NCBI GenBank assembly: GCA_017549905.1
Contig: JAFYNC010000139.1
Span: forward strand, 1-6,856
Direction of reading: 5' to 3'
DNA length: 6,856 nucleotides
From: Clostridia bacterium
GTDB lineage: Bacteria > Bacillota > Clostridia > Oscillospirales > Acutalibacteraceae
Positions 1 through 5,939 of this stretch are shown in pieces; position 1 is the stretch's first letter; each line of letters starts with the position of its first letter. A program made the position numbers and the translations under genes. The notes below the pieces were generated by a model that had not been told where the DNA came from, did not search any database, and saw only the letters and a program-made list of their open reading frames with translations.

Positions 1-1
1 A

Positions 2-7
2 TATAAT
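2..7 (+). promoter_or_regulatory. uvrB: Possible -10 box of the uvrB promoter
   Basis: A perfect TATAAT lies 35 bases before the uvrB start codon, so a transcript would begin near position 14 and have a leader of about 30 nt. The matching -35 box and any LexA/SOS operator would lie outside the window, so this rests on one hexamer in AT-rich DNA. No LexA-type palindrome is visible in bases 1-42. Confidence 0.4.
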
Positions 8-30
8 ACATTTATGTAATCGTTTGTTGT

Positions 31-41
31 GAGGTGAAGGG
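31..41 (+). promoter_or_regulatory. uvrB: Ribosome binding site that sets the uvrB start
   Basis: GAGGTGAAGGG is a purine-rich Shine-Dalgarno sequence ending one base before the ATG at 43; its AGGTG core is about 6 bases away. An in-frame GTG at 34 lies inside this element, so it is unlikely to be the start. This makes the protein 652 residues long instead of 655. Confidence 0.8.
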
Positions 42-42
42 T

Positions 43-2001
43 ATGTCCGATTTCAAGTTAGTTTCAAATTACAAGCCCACGGGTGACCAACCCGAGGCTA
101 TTGAAGCCTTGGTAGAAGGTTTAAACCGTGGCGATAAAGAGCAGGTTTTGCTAGGTGTTACAGGTTCGGGAAAGACCTTTACAATGGCTAATATTATTGA
201 AAAAGTTAACCGTCCGACCCTCGTTCTCGCTCACAATAAAACCCTCGCCGCACAGCTCTGCTCCGAGTTTCGTGAGTTCTTCCCCGAAAACGCGGTGGAA
301 TATTTTGTGTCTTATTATGACTATTATCAACCCGAGGCGTATTTGCCCGGTACTGACACATACATTGAAAAAGACTCGGCCATTAATGATGAAATAGACA
401 AGCTTCGCCACTCTGCAACATGCGCACTGAGTGAACGCAGAGATGTTATAATTGTAGCCTCGGTTTCTTGTATTTACTCACTCGGTAACCCTATTGATTA
501 CAGAAATATGGTTATTTCTTTAAGACAGGGTATGGAGAAAAACCGCGACGAACTTATTAAAAAATTAGTTGACCTGCAGTATGAACGAAATGATATTAAT
601 TTTATTCGTAACAAATTCAGGGTACGCGGTGACACTGTTGAAATTTTCCCCGCATATTCAATGGAAAATGCGATAAGGGTTGAATTTTTTGGTGATGAAA
701 TTGACAGAATTTCAGAAATAAACACTTTGACAGGCGAAATCAAAGCCTTTTTATCTCATATTGCGATATACCCTGCCTCTCACTATATCGTTCCTCAAGA
801 CAAGTTAGAAGAAGCGCTTACAGAAATTAAGGACGAAATGGAAGAAAGGGTAAAATTCTTTATTGATAACGAACAACTTATAGAGGCACAGCGGATTCGT
901 CAGCGCACAGAATATGACGTTGAGATGCTTCGCGAAATCGGCACTTGCAAGGGTGTTGAAAACTATTCGCGTGTGTTATCCCGCAGAGCGCCGGGCAGCA
1001 CCCCTTCTACCCTGCTTGATTATTTCCCCGACGATTTTATTATATTTGTTGATGAGTCACATGTAACACTGCCTCAGGTGCGCGGTATGTATGGCGGTGA
1101 CAGAGCGCGAAAGGAAAATCTTGTGCAATACGGCTTCCGTCTGCCCTCTGCTTTTGATAACCGTCCCCTTAATTTTGAGGAATTTTACTCTCACGTTCAT
1201 CAAGCGGTTTTTGTTTCTGCAACACCTGCCGATTTTGAAAAAGACCACGCCTCACAAATAGTTGAACAGGTAATACGTCCTACCGGTCTGCTCGACCCTA
1301 AAATATTAGTACGCCCAATAGATGGACAAATCGACGACTTAGTGTCTGAAATCAATATCCGCACTGCAAAGAAAGAACGTGTGCTTATTACAACACTTAC
1401 CAAGAAGATGGCGGAAGACCTCACAGAATACCTCGAAAATCTTGATATAAAAGTACGTTATATGCACTATGACATTGATACTATTGAACGCATGCAAATT
1501 ATCCGAGATTTACGTCTTGGTGAGTTTGATGTTCTTGTTGGTATTAATCTGCTCAGAGAAGGTCTTGACATACCCGAAGTGTCACTTGTTGCAATTCTTG
1601 ATGCGGATAAAGAAGGCTTCCTCAGAAGCGAAACCTCACTTGTGCAAACCATAGGCAGAGCCGCACGTAATGCCGAGGGCGAGGTTATAATGTATGCCGA
1701 CAGTGTAACACCATCTATGGAAAGGGCTATTAACGAAACCGAGCGACGACGCGCTATTCAGCAAAAATATAACCTGGAAAACGGCATTACACCTAAAACC
1801 ATTATTAAAGATGTTCACGAAATACTCGAAATTGGCACTAAGGTTGATAAAGAAAAGCCTGTTTCTAAACTAAGCCGTATAGAGCGCGAGGCTGAAATTA
1901 AGCGCCTCACCTATGAAATGAAGCAAGCGGCTAAAATTCTTGAATTTGAACACGCGGCAATGCTACGCGATAAAATTGAAGCCTTAAGAAAAGGAAAATA
2001 A
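43..2001 (+). CDS. uvrB: UvrABC excinuclease subunit B (UvrB)
   Basis: UvrB is the cytoplasmic DEAD-like helicase of nucleotide excision repair. It receives damaged DNA from UvrA, verifies the lesion and recruits UvrC for the two incisions. The 652-residue length is normal. Visible in order are [11 protein letters not shown] (Q-motif-like, near residues 10-20), Walker A GVTGSGKT (38-45), the Tyr-rich beta-hairpin [12 protein letters not shown] (91-102) that clamps one DNA strand, Walker B DESH (337-340), FVSATP (about 390-395), LREGLDIPE, and motif [11 protein letters not shown] (535-543). The last 35 or so residues form the UVR helical hairpin that contacts UvrC. The ATG at 43 is chosen from the ribosome binding site. 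A terminator follows at once, and uvrA is not next to it here. No key residue appears to be missing. Family assignment is essentially certain. Confidence 0.98.
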   Translation: MSDFKLVSNYKPTGDQPEAIEALVEGLNRGDKEQVLLGVTGSGKTFTMANIIEKVNRPTLVLAHNKTLAAQLCSEFREFFPENAVEYFVSYYDYYQPEAYLPGTDTYIEKDSAINDEIDKLRHSATCALSERRDVIIVASVSCIYSLGNPIDYRNMVISLRQGMEKNRDELIKKLVDLQYERNDINFIRNKFRVRGDTVEIFPAYSMENAIRVEFFGDEIDRISEINTLTGEIKAFLSHIAIYPASHYIVPQDKLEEALTEIKDEMEERVKFFIDNEQLIEAQRIRQRTEYDVEMLREIGTCKGVENYSRVLSRRAPGSTPSTLLDYFPDDFIIFVDESHVTLPQVRGMYGGDRARKENLVQYGFRLPSAFDNRPLNFEEFYSHVHQAVFVSATPADFEKDHASQIVEQVIRPTGLLDPKILVRPIDGQIDDLVSEINIRTAKKERVLITTLTKKMAEDLTEYLENLDIKVRYMHYDIDTIERMQIIRDLRLGEFDVLVGINLLREGLDIPEVSLVAILDADKEGFLRSETSLVQTIGRAARNAEGEVIMYADSVTPSMERAINETERRRAIQQKYNLENGITPKTIIKDVHEILEIGTKVDKEKPVSKLSRIEREAEIKRLTYEMKQAAKILEFEHAAMLRDKIEALRKGK

Positions 2002-2036
2002 TCGGTAGAGAAACCATCTCTCTACCGATTATTTTT
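2000..2036 (+). terminator. uvrB: Intrinsic terminator of uvrB
   Basis: An 11-bp perfect stem (2001-2011 with 2019-2029, arm ATCGGTAGAGA) with a 7-nt loop overlaps the last base of the uvrB stop codon and is followed by TATTTTT. A/T pairs extend the stem outward. The T run is weaker read on the minus strand, so it acts mainly in the uvrB direction. Confidence 0.9.
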
Positions 2037-2047
2037 ATTGTTTCAAG

Positions 2048-2075
2048 AAAAAAGCACCCACTTTTGTGAGTGCTT
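2048..2075 (-). terminator. Intrinsic terminator of the CPBP protease gene
   Basis: Read on the minus strand, AAGCACTCAC and GTGGGTGCTT form a 10-bp stem (2066-2075 with 2052-2061) including one G-U pair, closed by an AAAA loop and followed by a T run at 2053-2048. The wobble is a base pair only in the minus-strand RNA, which fits a terminator for the gene ending at 2087. With the uvrB terminator it insulates the convergent pair. Confidence 0.85.
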
Positions 2076-2086
2076 AAAATCAGAAC

Positions 2087-2761
2087 TTACAATATTCCAA
2101 ACAAAATAAACGCTACCGTATTTATTGCAAAGTTAGCAAACATATGGACAAACCAAGAGGAATAAACATTGTCATTAAGCTCGTTAAGGAAATTAAAGAT
2201 GCATCCGCCAATAATAAGTCCAAAAAGCAGTAACAATAAAGTTCCAAAACCAAACATACCAACAAGCATCCCAACATGATATATTGCAAACAAAACCGAG
2301 CTGAATATATATGCTACTTTTCGGGTTGTATATTTTTTTAGGGTTATAAAGCCAAATCCTCTGAAGAAAAATTCTTCAAGAAATGAATTCATAAGCGAAA
2401 TATATATTGAAACATAAAGAAAATTGTCGGCTGTAATTCCCATACCTTCGGTTAAATTTGAAGTTACATTGGAATAATCAATTATATTTCTTGTGATCAG
2501 AAAACCGCCCACAATAACCGAATATACACCAACGCCAAGCAGAAAGGCTTTAAGAATTCCGCTTTTTTTAAAAACAAACAGCTTTTTAAACTCCTTAAAG
2601 GCTTCCTTGTTTTTTATAAAAAACAGCATAGGTAAAGCCAAAAAGAAAACCATTTTAATCGGTATTCTAACAAAATAATTCGGGTGTAAAAATGCGTCAA
2701 TTAAAGTAACTGCAACCGAAAAAAATAAAACTGATGACATTATAGATATCTTCTTGTTCAA
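2087..2761 (-). CDS. CPBP family intramembrane metalloprotease (CAAX/Abi type)
   Basis: A 224-residue, very hydrophobic protein with about seven membrane segments (roughly residues 6-24, 34-49, 69-89, 113-133, 149-170, 172-192 and 202-224). It has the three hallmark CPBP motifs: EEFFFR (129-134; Glu-Glu pair and Arg), FAIYH (158-162; His) and HMFAN (206-210; His and Asn). In this family these residues bind the metal and cut substrates within the membrane; the relatives include Rce1-type CAAX proteases and bacteriocin-processing or immunity proteins. The substrate cannot be told from sequence, and no bacteriocin gene is nearby. The start is taken as TTG at 2761, with AAGAAGGGA ideally placed upstream. 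A farther TTG at 2794 lies about where transcription should begin, and ATG at 2740 is less well spaced. The gene stands alone with its own promoter and terminator and looks more AT-rich than its ribosomal neighbours. Confidence 0.9.
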   Translation of the reverse strand: MNKKISIMSSVLFFSVAVTLIDAFLHPNYFVRIPIKMVFFLALPMLFFIKNKEAFKEFKKLFVFKKSGILKAFLLGVGVYSVIVGGFLITRNIIDYSNVTSNLTEGMGITADNFLYVSIYISLMNSFLEEFFFRGFGFITLKKYTTRKVAYIFSSVLFAIYHVGMLVGMFGFGTLLLLLFGLIIGGCIFNFLNELNDNVYSSWFVHMFANFAINTVAFILFGIL

Positions 2762-2767
2762 AATAAA

Positions 2768-2776
2768 TCCCTTCTT
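2768..2776 (-). promoter_or_regulatory. Ribosome binding site that selects a TTG start
   Basis: AAGAAGGGA on the minus strand ends 6 bases before TTG at 2761-2759. No ATG is comparably placed; the first in-frame ATG is 21 bases further downstream. This supports initiation at TTG. Confidence 0.7.
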
Positions 2777-2798
2777 GCAAACTTGATTTAACAATTAA

Positions 2799-2827
2799 AT
2801 TATAGCATAAATTTATTCAGATGTAAA
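2799..2827 (-). promoter_or_regulatory. Sigma-A promoter with extended -10, CPBP protease gene
   Basis: The minus strand carries TTTACA (2827-2822), a 17-bp spacer ending in TGC, and TATAAT (2804-2799). The TGN before a perfect -10 makes it an extended -10 promoter. Predicted initiation near 2792 gives a leader of about 30 nt before TTG 2761. The promoter sits directly after the rpsI terminator, so the gene is transcribed independently. Confidence 0.85.
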
Positions 2828-2851
2828 CAGAGAAAAAGCAACGCGGTATGC

Positions 2852-2884
2852 AAAAAAACAAGCCCTGCAAAACGCAGAGCTTGT
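2852..2884 (-). terminator. Intrinsic terminator of the rplM-rpsI operon
   Basis: On the minus strand ACAAGCTCTGC pairs with GCAGGGCTTGT (2884-2874 with 2868-2858), an 11-bp stem with one G-U pair and a 5-nt loop, followed by seven T at 2858-2852. It begins 17 bases after the rpsI stop codon. Confidence 0.92.
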
Positions 2885-2901
2885 AGTATAGATAATACAG
2901 A

Positions 2902-3300
2902 TTATCTCTTTGAGAACTGGGGTGCACGACGTGCGCCTTTGAGACCGTATTTCTTTCTTTCCTTCATACGAGGGTCACGAGTGAGAAGGCCTGCCTTCTT
3001 GAGTTCAGCACGAAGCTCAGCATCATACTGAAGAAGAGCACGTGAAATACCGTGACGGATAGCACCAGCCTGACCTGTAACACCGCCACCTGCAACGCGG
3101 CAGATGATATCGAACTTGTCGAGTGTGCCTGTAAGGTTAAGAGGCTGACGAACAATAAGCTTTAAGGTTTCAAGGCCAAAATAATCGTCAATTTCTCTGT
3201 CATTGATGATGATTTTACCTGTACCGTTGTATACGCGAACACGGGCAACAGAACTTTTTCTTCTGCCTGTTCCGTAGAAATAAGGCTTTTCGTTAAACAT
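2902..3300 (-). CDS. rpsI: 30S ribosomal protein S9
   Basis: S9 is a small-subunit protein bound to the 16S rRNA head; its C-terminal tail reaches the P-site tRNA. This 132-residue protein has the usual length. It shows the N-terminal [13 protein letters not shown] motif (residues 9-21), the central [15 protein letters not shown] region, and the basic tail ending RRAPQFSKR, with the invariant C-terminal Lys-Arg. The start is ATG at 3300, preceded by GGGAG about 9 bases upstream. The gene lies 17 bases downstream of rplM in the conserved L13-S9 arrangement, and its ribosome binding site begins right after the rplM stop codon, so the two are co-transcribed. Nothing is unusual in the protein. 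Confidence 0.98.
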   Translation of the reverse strand: MFNEKPYFYGTGRRKSSVARVRVYNGTGKIIINDREIDDYFGLETLKLIVRQPLNLTGTLDKFDIICRVAGGGVTGQAGAIRHGISRALLQYDAELRAELKKAGLLTRDPRMKERKKYGLKGARRAPQFSKR

Positions 3301-3317
3301 AATTTCTGTCTCCCTTC

Positions 3318-3746
3318 TTAGAATTCATAAACTTCGGGTTTCTGAGCTACTTGCTTGTAGTCAGCACCGCTGTAAATGTGAAGTCTTGTAAGTGCTTTAC
3401 GGCCGATTGTAGTATCAGGAACCATACCCTTAACTGCAAGCTCCATAGCAAGCTCAGGACGTGTCTTCATAAGAGTTCCATATTGAACCTCTTTAAGACC
3501 GCCGATATAGCCTGTATGACGACGATAATACTTATTTTCTAACTTCTTGCCTGTTAAAACTGCTTTATCAGCATTGATAACGATAACATGGTCACCGCAA
3601 TCTACATGAGGAGTAAACTCGGGCTTAATTTTGCCACGAAGAATATCCGCAACCTTTGCAGCAGTACGACCTAAAGGTCTGTTAGCAGCATCGATTATAT
3701 ACCATTTACGCTGAATTTCAGCAGGCTTTGCCATAAATGTTGACAT
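3318..3746 (-). CDS. rplM: 50S ribosomal protein L13
   Basis: L13 is an early-assembly protein of the large ribosomal subunit that binds 23S rRNA. The 142-residue length is standard. Recognisable blocks are [17 protein letters not shown] at the N-terminus, [18 protein letters not shown] (near residues 22-39), [15 protein letters not shown] (about 46-60), and the [13 protein letters not shown] segment (about 68-80). ATG at 3746 is the start: a strong CGGAGG lies 8-9 bases upstream, and family members normally begin with a short segment before FMAKP. It is the first gene of a two-gene operon with rpsI, read from the strong promoter at 3815-3843 through a short structured leader that may give feedback control by L13. 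Confidence 0.98.
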   Translation of the reverse strand: MSTFMAKPAEIQRKWYIIDAANRPLGRTAAKVADILRGKIKPEFTPHVDCGDHVIVINADKAVLTGKKLENKYYRRHTGYIGGLKEVQYGTLMKTRPELAMELAVKGMVPDTTIGRKALTRLHIYSGADYKQVAQKPEVYEF

Positions 3747-3808
3747 AATGATAACCTCCGTAATTTATATTTTGTGTGGCGAGAAAGCATACTTCTCCCA
3801 CAACCAGC
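3747..3808 (-). ncRNA. Candidate L13 leader (autoregulatory 5' UTR of rplM-rpsI)
   Basis: The predicted 62-nt leader contains a strong hairpin at 3802-3775. Arms TGTGGGAGAA and TTCTCGCCACA pair over 10 bp with one bulged G (3780), closing a 7-nt loop GTATGCT. The stem lies about 15 bases upstream of the CGGAGG ribosome binding site at 3760-3755. A conserved L13 leader RNA is known in low-GC Gram-positives at this place, thought to bind L13 for feedback. The position, size and bulged hairpin fit, but I cannot match it to the family model from memory base by base. Confidence 0.65.
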
Positions 3809-3814
3809 TTGAAT

Positions 3815-3843
3815 ATAATACCACACCAAAAAACTGTTGTCAA
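3815..3843 (-). promoter_or_regulatory. Strong sigma-A promoter of rplM-rpsI
   Basis: The minus strand shows a perfect TTGACA (3843-3838), a 17-bp spacer, and TATTAT (3820-3815), predicting initiation near 3808. The block just upstream (3846-3880) is almost pure A/T with runs such as AAAATTTTTAAAATTAA. This resembles the UP element that binds the RNA polymerase alpha C-terminal domain, as expected for a ribosomal protein operon. Confidence 0.9.
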
Positions 3844-3880
3844 CACTTAATTTTAAAAATTTTAATTTAGATTTTAAAAG

Positions 3881-3920
3881 CTCTCGTTTTCTCTTGTTTT
3901 CTTCTATTTTCTTCTGTTTT
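3881..3920 (-). repeat. Four imperfect 10-bp repeats with phased A-tracts
   Basis: Four tandem 10-bp units stand end to end. On the plus strand they are CTCTCGTTTT, CTCTTGTTTT, CTTCTATTTT and CTTCTGTTTT, followed by a partial CTCAC. On the minus strand each gives one A4 tract, so four A-tracts recur at about one helical turn. Phased A-tracts bend DNA. The array lies 38-77 bp upstream of the rplM -35 box, with an A/T-rich stretch between. It is outside the predicted transcripts and has no convincing coding potential. Confidence 0.75.
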
Positions 3921-3946
3921 CTCACTTTCGAATTTTACTTTTTTGC

Positions 3947-3981
3947 AAAAAAATACCCGACCTCTAAACGAGGTCGGGTAT
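3947..3981 (-). terminator. Intrinsic terminator of the PEP carboxykinase gene
   Basis: A perfect 12-bp stem (arm ATACCCGACCTC at 3953-3964, paired with 3970-3981) with a 5-nt loop is followed on the minus strand by seven T (3953-3947). It starts 15 bases after the gene's stop codon and is the strongest terminator in the window. Confidence 0.95.
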
Positions 3982-3996
3982 CAAATTCTTTAAATA

Positions 3997-5781
3997 TTAC
4001 ATTTTAGCAAGGTTTGCTTTAAGGTTATCGAGCTGCTCGCGAAGTGCTTCAGGTAATCTGTCACCAAACTTCTTGTAATGCTCTTCAATTTCCTCAGCTT
4101 CCTTAGTCCAAACATCTTTGTCAACCTTGAGGATAGACTTAAGTGTATCCATATCCATATCAAGATCTGTAAGGTCGATATCTTCAGGCATTGGAACGTA
4201 ACCGATAGCAGTTTCTGTTGCTTCTGCATTGCCTTCGCAACGGTCAATAATCCAGTTAAGAACTCTCATATTGTCGCCAAATCCGGGCCATACAAAGTTA
4301 CCTTCGTCATCAGTACGGAACCAGTTAACATTGAAAATCTTAGGAGCTTTATCGCCCAATTTTTCACCCATTTCGAGCCAATGCTTGAAATAGTCACCCA
4401 TATGGTAACCACAGAAAGGAAGCATAGCCATAGGATCACGGCGAACAACGCCTACTGCACCAGCAGCTGCTGCTGTGGTTTCGGAAGCCATTGCAGAGCC
4501 TACGAATACACCGTTAACCCAATCCTTTGATTGATATACAAGCGGAGCACACTTAGCGCGACGGCCGCCGAAGATAATAGCAGAAATCGGAACGCCTGCG
4601 CCCTTATCGAATTCTTCAGAAATGCAAGGACAATTTTCAGCAGGAGCTGTAAATCTTGAGTTGGGATGTGCAGCACAGGTAGACTTATCTGCCTTGTCGA
4701 ACTTAGCAGGATCCCAAGCATTACCCTTCCAATCAAGCGCATTTTCAGGAAGATTCTTATTAAGTCCTTCCCACCAAACTGTATTATCATTAAGATCAAG
4801 AGCTACGTTTGTGAAGATAGTATTCTTCTTTGTGCTCTCAAGAGCGTTAAAGTTAGAATGCTCGTTAGTACCGGGAGCAACACCAAAGAAGCCGTTTTCA
4901 GGGTTGATAGCATAAAGTCTGCCATCAGGACCTATCTTCATCCAAGCGATATCATCACCAACAGTCCAAATCTTATAACCCTTTTCACGTAAATACTGGG
5001 GAGGAATAAGCATAGCAAGGTTGGTCTTACCGCAAGCTGACGGGAATGCAGCTGCAACATACTTAACCTCGCCCTTAGGATTCTGAAGACCTAAAATGAG
5101 CATGTGCTCTGCCATCCAGCCTTCTTTCCAACCCTGATATGAAGCAATACGAAGTGCGAAGCACTTTTTACCAAGCAATACGTTACCGCCGTAACCTGAG
5201 TTTACAGAAATAATTGTATTATCCTCAGGGAAGTGGCAAATGTAACGGTTTTCGGGGTCAACATCACAACGTGAATGTAAACCTCTTACCCAGTCGTTGC
5301 TGTCGCCTAAAACCTCAAGTACCTTAAGGCTAACGCGAGTCATAATAAGCATATTGAGAACAACGTATACAGAATCGGTTACCTCAATACCAATCTTAGC
5401 AAGTGGTGAGCCAATAGGTCCCATTGAATAAGGGATAACATACATTGTCTTGCCCTTATAGCTGCCACGTGCAATTTTATAAAGCTTATCGTACATTTCA
5501 GCAGGTGCGCACCAGTTGTTTGTAGGACCTGCATTATCCTTTTCGCTTGTGCAGATAAATGTGCGATCTTCAACACGTGCAACGTCATTAGGATTTGTAC
5601 GGTGTAAGTAACATCCGGGTAATTTTTCTTGATTAAGAGCAGTAAGTTCGCCAAGCTTTACAGCTTCTTCACGCAAAGCTTCTCTCTGCTCGTCAGTTCC
5701 GTCAACCCAAACAACATTGTCAGGAGTGAGGAGTTCTTTCATTTCGTCTAACCATTTGATAACGGTTTTATTAGTTGTCAT
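3997..5781 (-). CDS. pckG: Phosphoenolpyruvate carboxykinase, GTP type
   Basis: This cytoplasmic enzyme interconverts oxaloacetate + GTP and PEP + CO2 + GDP. It serves gluconeogenesis or, in anaerobes, PEP carboxylation and malate-shunt flux. The 594-residue length and motifs are those of the GTP family, not the ATP family: the R-loop region NPNDVARVEDRTFICT (residues 63-78), GYGGNVLLGKKCFALRIAS (196-214) with substrate- and metal-binding Lys, His 226 in MAEHMLILG, and the P-loop FPSACGKTN (246-254) with the family's reactive Cys 250. Further along are VGDDIAWM (274-281; metal-binding Asp), GFFGVAPGT (297-305) in the nucleotide-binding region, and GGRRAKCAPLVY. All expected catalytic residues seem present. 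The start is ATG 5781, because AAAGGAG lies 8 bases upstream; an in-frame TTG at 5808 precedes that site. The gene is a single unit with its own promoter and terminator, divergent from the NAD synthetase gene. GTP-type enzymes are less usual than ATP-type ones in Firmicutes but are known in some Clostridia. Confidence 0.97.
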   Translation of the reverse strand: MTTNKTVIKWLDEMKELLTPDNVVWVDGTDEQREALREEAVKLGELTALNQEKLPGCYLHRTNPNDVARVEDRTFICTSEKDNAGPTNNWCAPAEMYDKLYKIARGSYKGKTMYVIPYSMGPIGSPLAKIGIEVTDSVYVVLNMLIMTRVSLKVLEVLGDSNDWVRGLHSRCDVDPENRYICHFPEDNTIISVNSGYGGNVLLGKKCFALRIASYQGWKEGWMAEHMLILGLQNPKGEVKYVAAAFPSACGKTNLAMLIPPQYLREKGYKIWTVGDDIAWMKIGPDGRLYAINPENGFFGVAPGTNEHSNFNALESTKKNTIFTNVALDLNDNTVWWEGLNKNLPENALDWKGNAWDPAKFDKADKSTCAAHPNSRFTAPAENCPCISEEFDKGAGVPISAIIFGGRRAKCAPLVYQSKDWVNGVFVGSAMASETTAAAAGAVGVVRRDPMAMLPFCGYHMGDYFKHWLEMGEKLGDKAPKIFNVNWFRTDDEGNFVWPGFGDNMRVLNWIIDRCEGNAEATETAIGYVPMPEDIDLTDLDMDMDTLKSILKVDKDVWTKEAEEIEEHYKKFGDRLPEALREQLDNLKANLAKM

Positions 5782-5789
5782 TTTTGGAT

Positions 5790-5796
5790 CTCCTTT
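5790..5796 (-). promoter_or_regulatory. pckG: Ribosome binding site that sets the pckG start
   Basis: AAAGGAG on the minus strand lies 8 bases before ATG 5781. An upstream in-frame TTG (5808) would place this site inside the coding region, so the ATG is preferred and the nine extra residues are dropped. Confidence 0.85.
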
Positions 5797-5822
5797 TTTA
5801 AAGCTCAATTTTTTCCTTATAT

Positions 5823-5851
5823 ATTATACTTCAAAACGACATGAATTGCAA
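5823..5851 (-). promoter_or_regulatory. pckG: Sigma-A promoter of pckG
   Basis: The minus strand has TTGCAA (5851-5846), a 17-bp spacer, and a perfect TATAAT (5828-5823). Initiation is predicted near 5816, giving a leader of about 35 nt with no obvious riboswitch or attenuator. The promoter is divergent from the one at 5890-5918; the two -35 boxes are 38 bp apart. Confidence 0.85.
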
Positions 5852-5889
5852 TAGGATTTATGATAATTTTCTTGAATATCTTAAAAATA

Positions 5890-5918
5890 TTGACATAATA
5901 AAGAAAAAGTCTTAAAAT
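5890..5918 (+). promoter_or_regulatory. nadE: Sigma-A promoter of the NAD synthetase gene
   Basis: A perfect TTGACA (5890-5895) is followed after 17 bp by TAAAAT (5913-5918). Initiation is predicted near 5925, so the leader is only about 15 nt and starts just before the ribosome binding site GGAGGGG at 5928-5934. A perfect palindrome covers the -10 box. Confidence 0.85.
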
Positions 5919-5924
5919 TAAGAC
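5909..5924 (+). promoter_or_regulatory. Candidate operator: perfect 7-2-7 palindrome over the -10 box
   Basis: GTCTTAA, AA, TTAAGAC is an exact inverted repeat spanning the -10 hexamer and reaching the predicted transcription start. A repressor bound here would block RNA polymerase. A partial copy, TCTTAAAAAT, lies 31 bp upstream (5879-5888), about three helical turns away. I do not recognise the motif as belonging to a specific regulator. It is too short, and ends too close to the start codon with no T run, to be a terminator. Confidence 0.55.
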
Positions 5925-5939
5925 ATTGGAGGGGTATAA

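Noticed and set aside
34..36. GTG as the uvrB start
   Set aside because: It lies inside the purine-rich ribosome binding site for the ATG at 43, and UvrB proteins do not need the extra three residues.
1..42. Possible LexA/SOS box upstream of uvrB
   Set aside because: No GAAC-N4-GTTC-like palindrome is present in the visible leader. The operator, if any, would be upstream of the window.
2087..2761. CPBP gene as part of a phage-defence or bacteriocin system
   Set aside because: The Abi name is historical. No bacteriocin precursor, transporter, toxin or other defence gene is adjacent; the neighbours are housekeeping genes.
3695..3925. Minus-strand open frame whose N-terminus is rich in Lys, Arg and Glu
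   Set aside because: It spans the rplM promoter, leader and ribosome binding site and then overlaps rplM in another frame. Its charged N-terminus is only the translation of the A-rich 10-bp repeats. No ribosome binding site supports it.
4078..4530. Plus-strand 150-codon open frame antisense to pckG
   Set aside because: It lies wholly inside a clearly coding gene, has no recognisable domain, and several other antisense frames occur in the same gene. This is a shadow of codon composition.
5875..5890. AATAT...ATATT inverted repeat between the divergent promoters
   Set aside because: The arms are only 5 bp of A/T and the flanks do not pair, so chance explains it in DNA this AT-rich.
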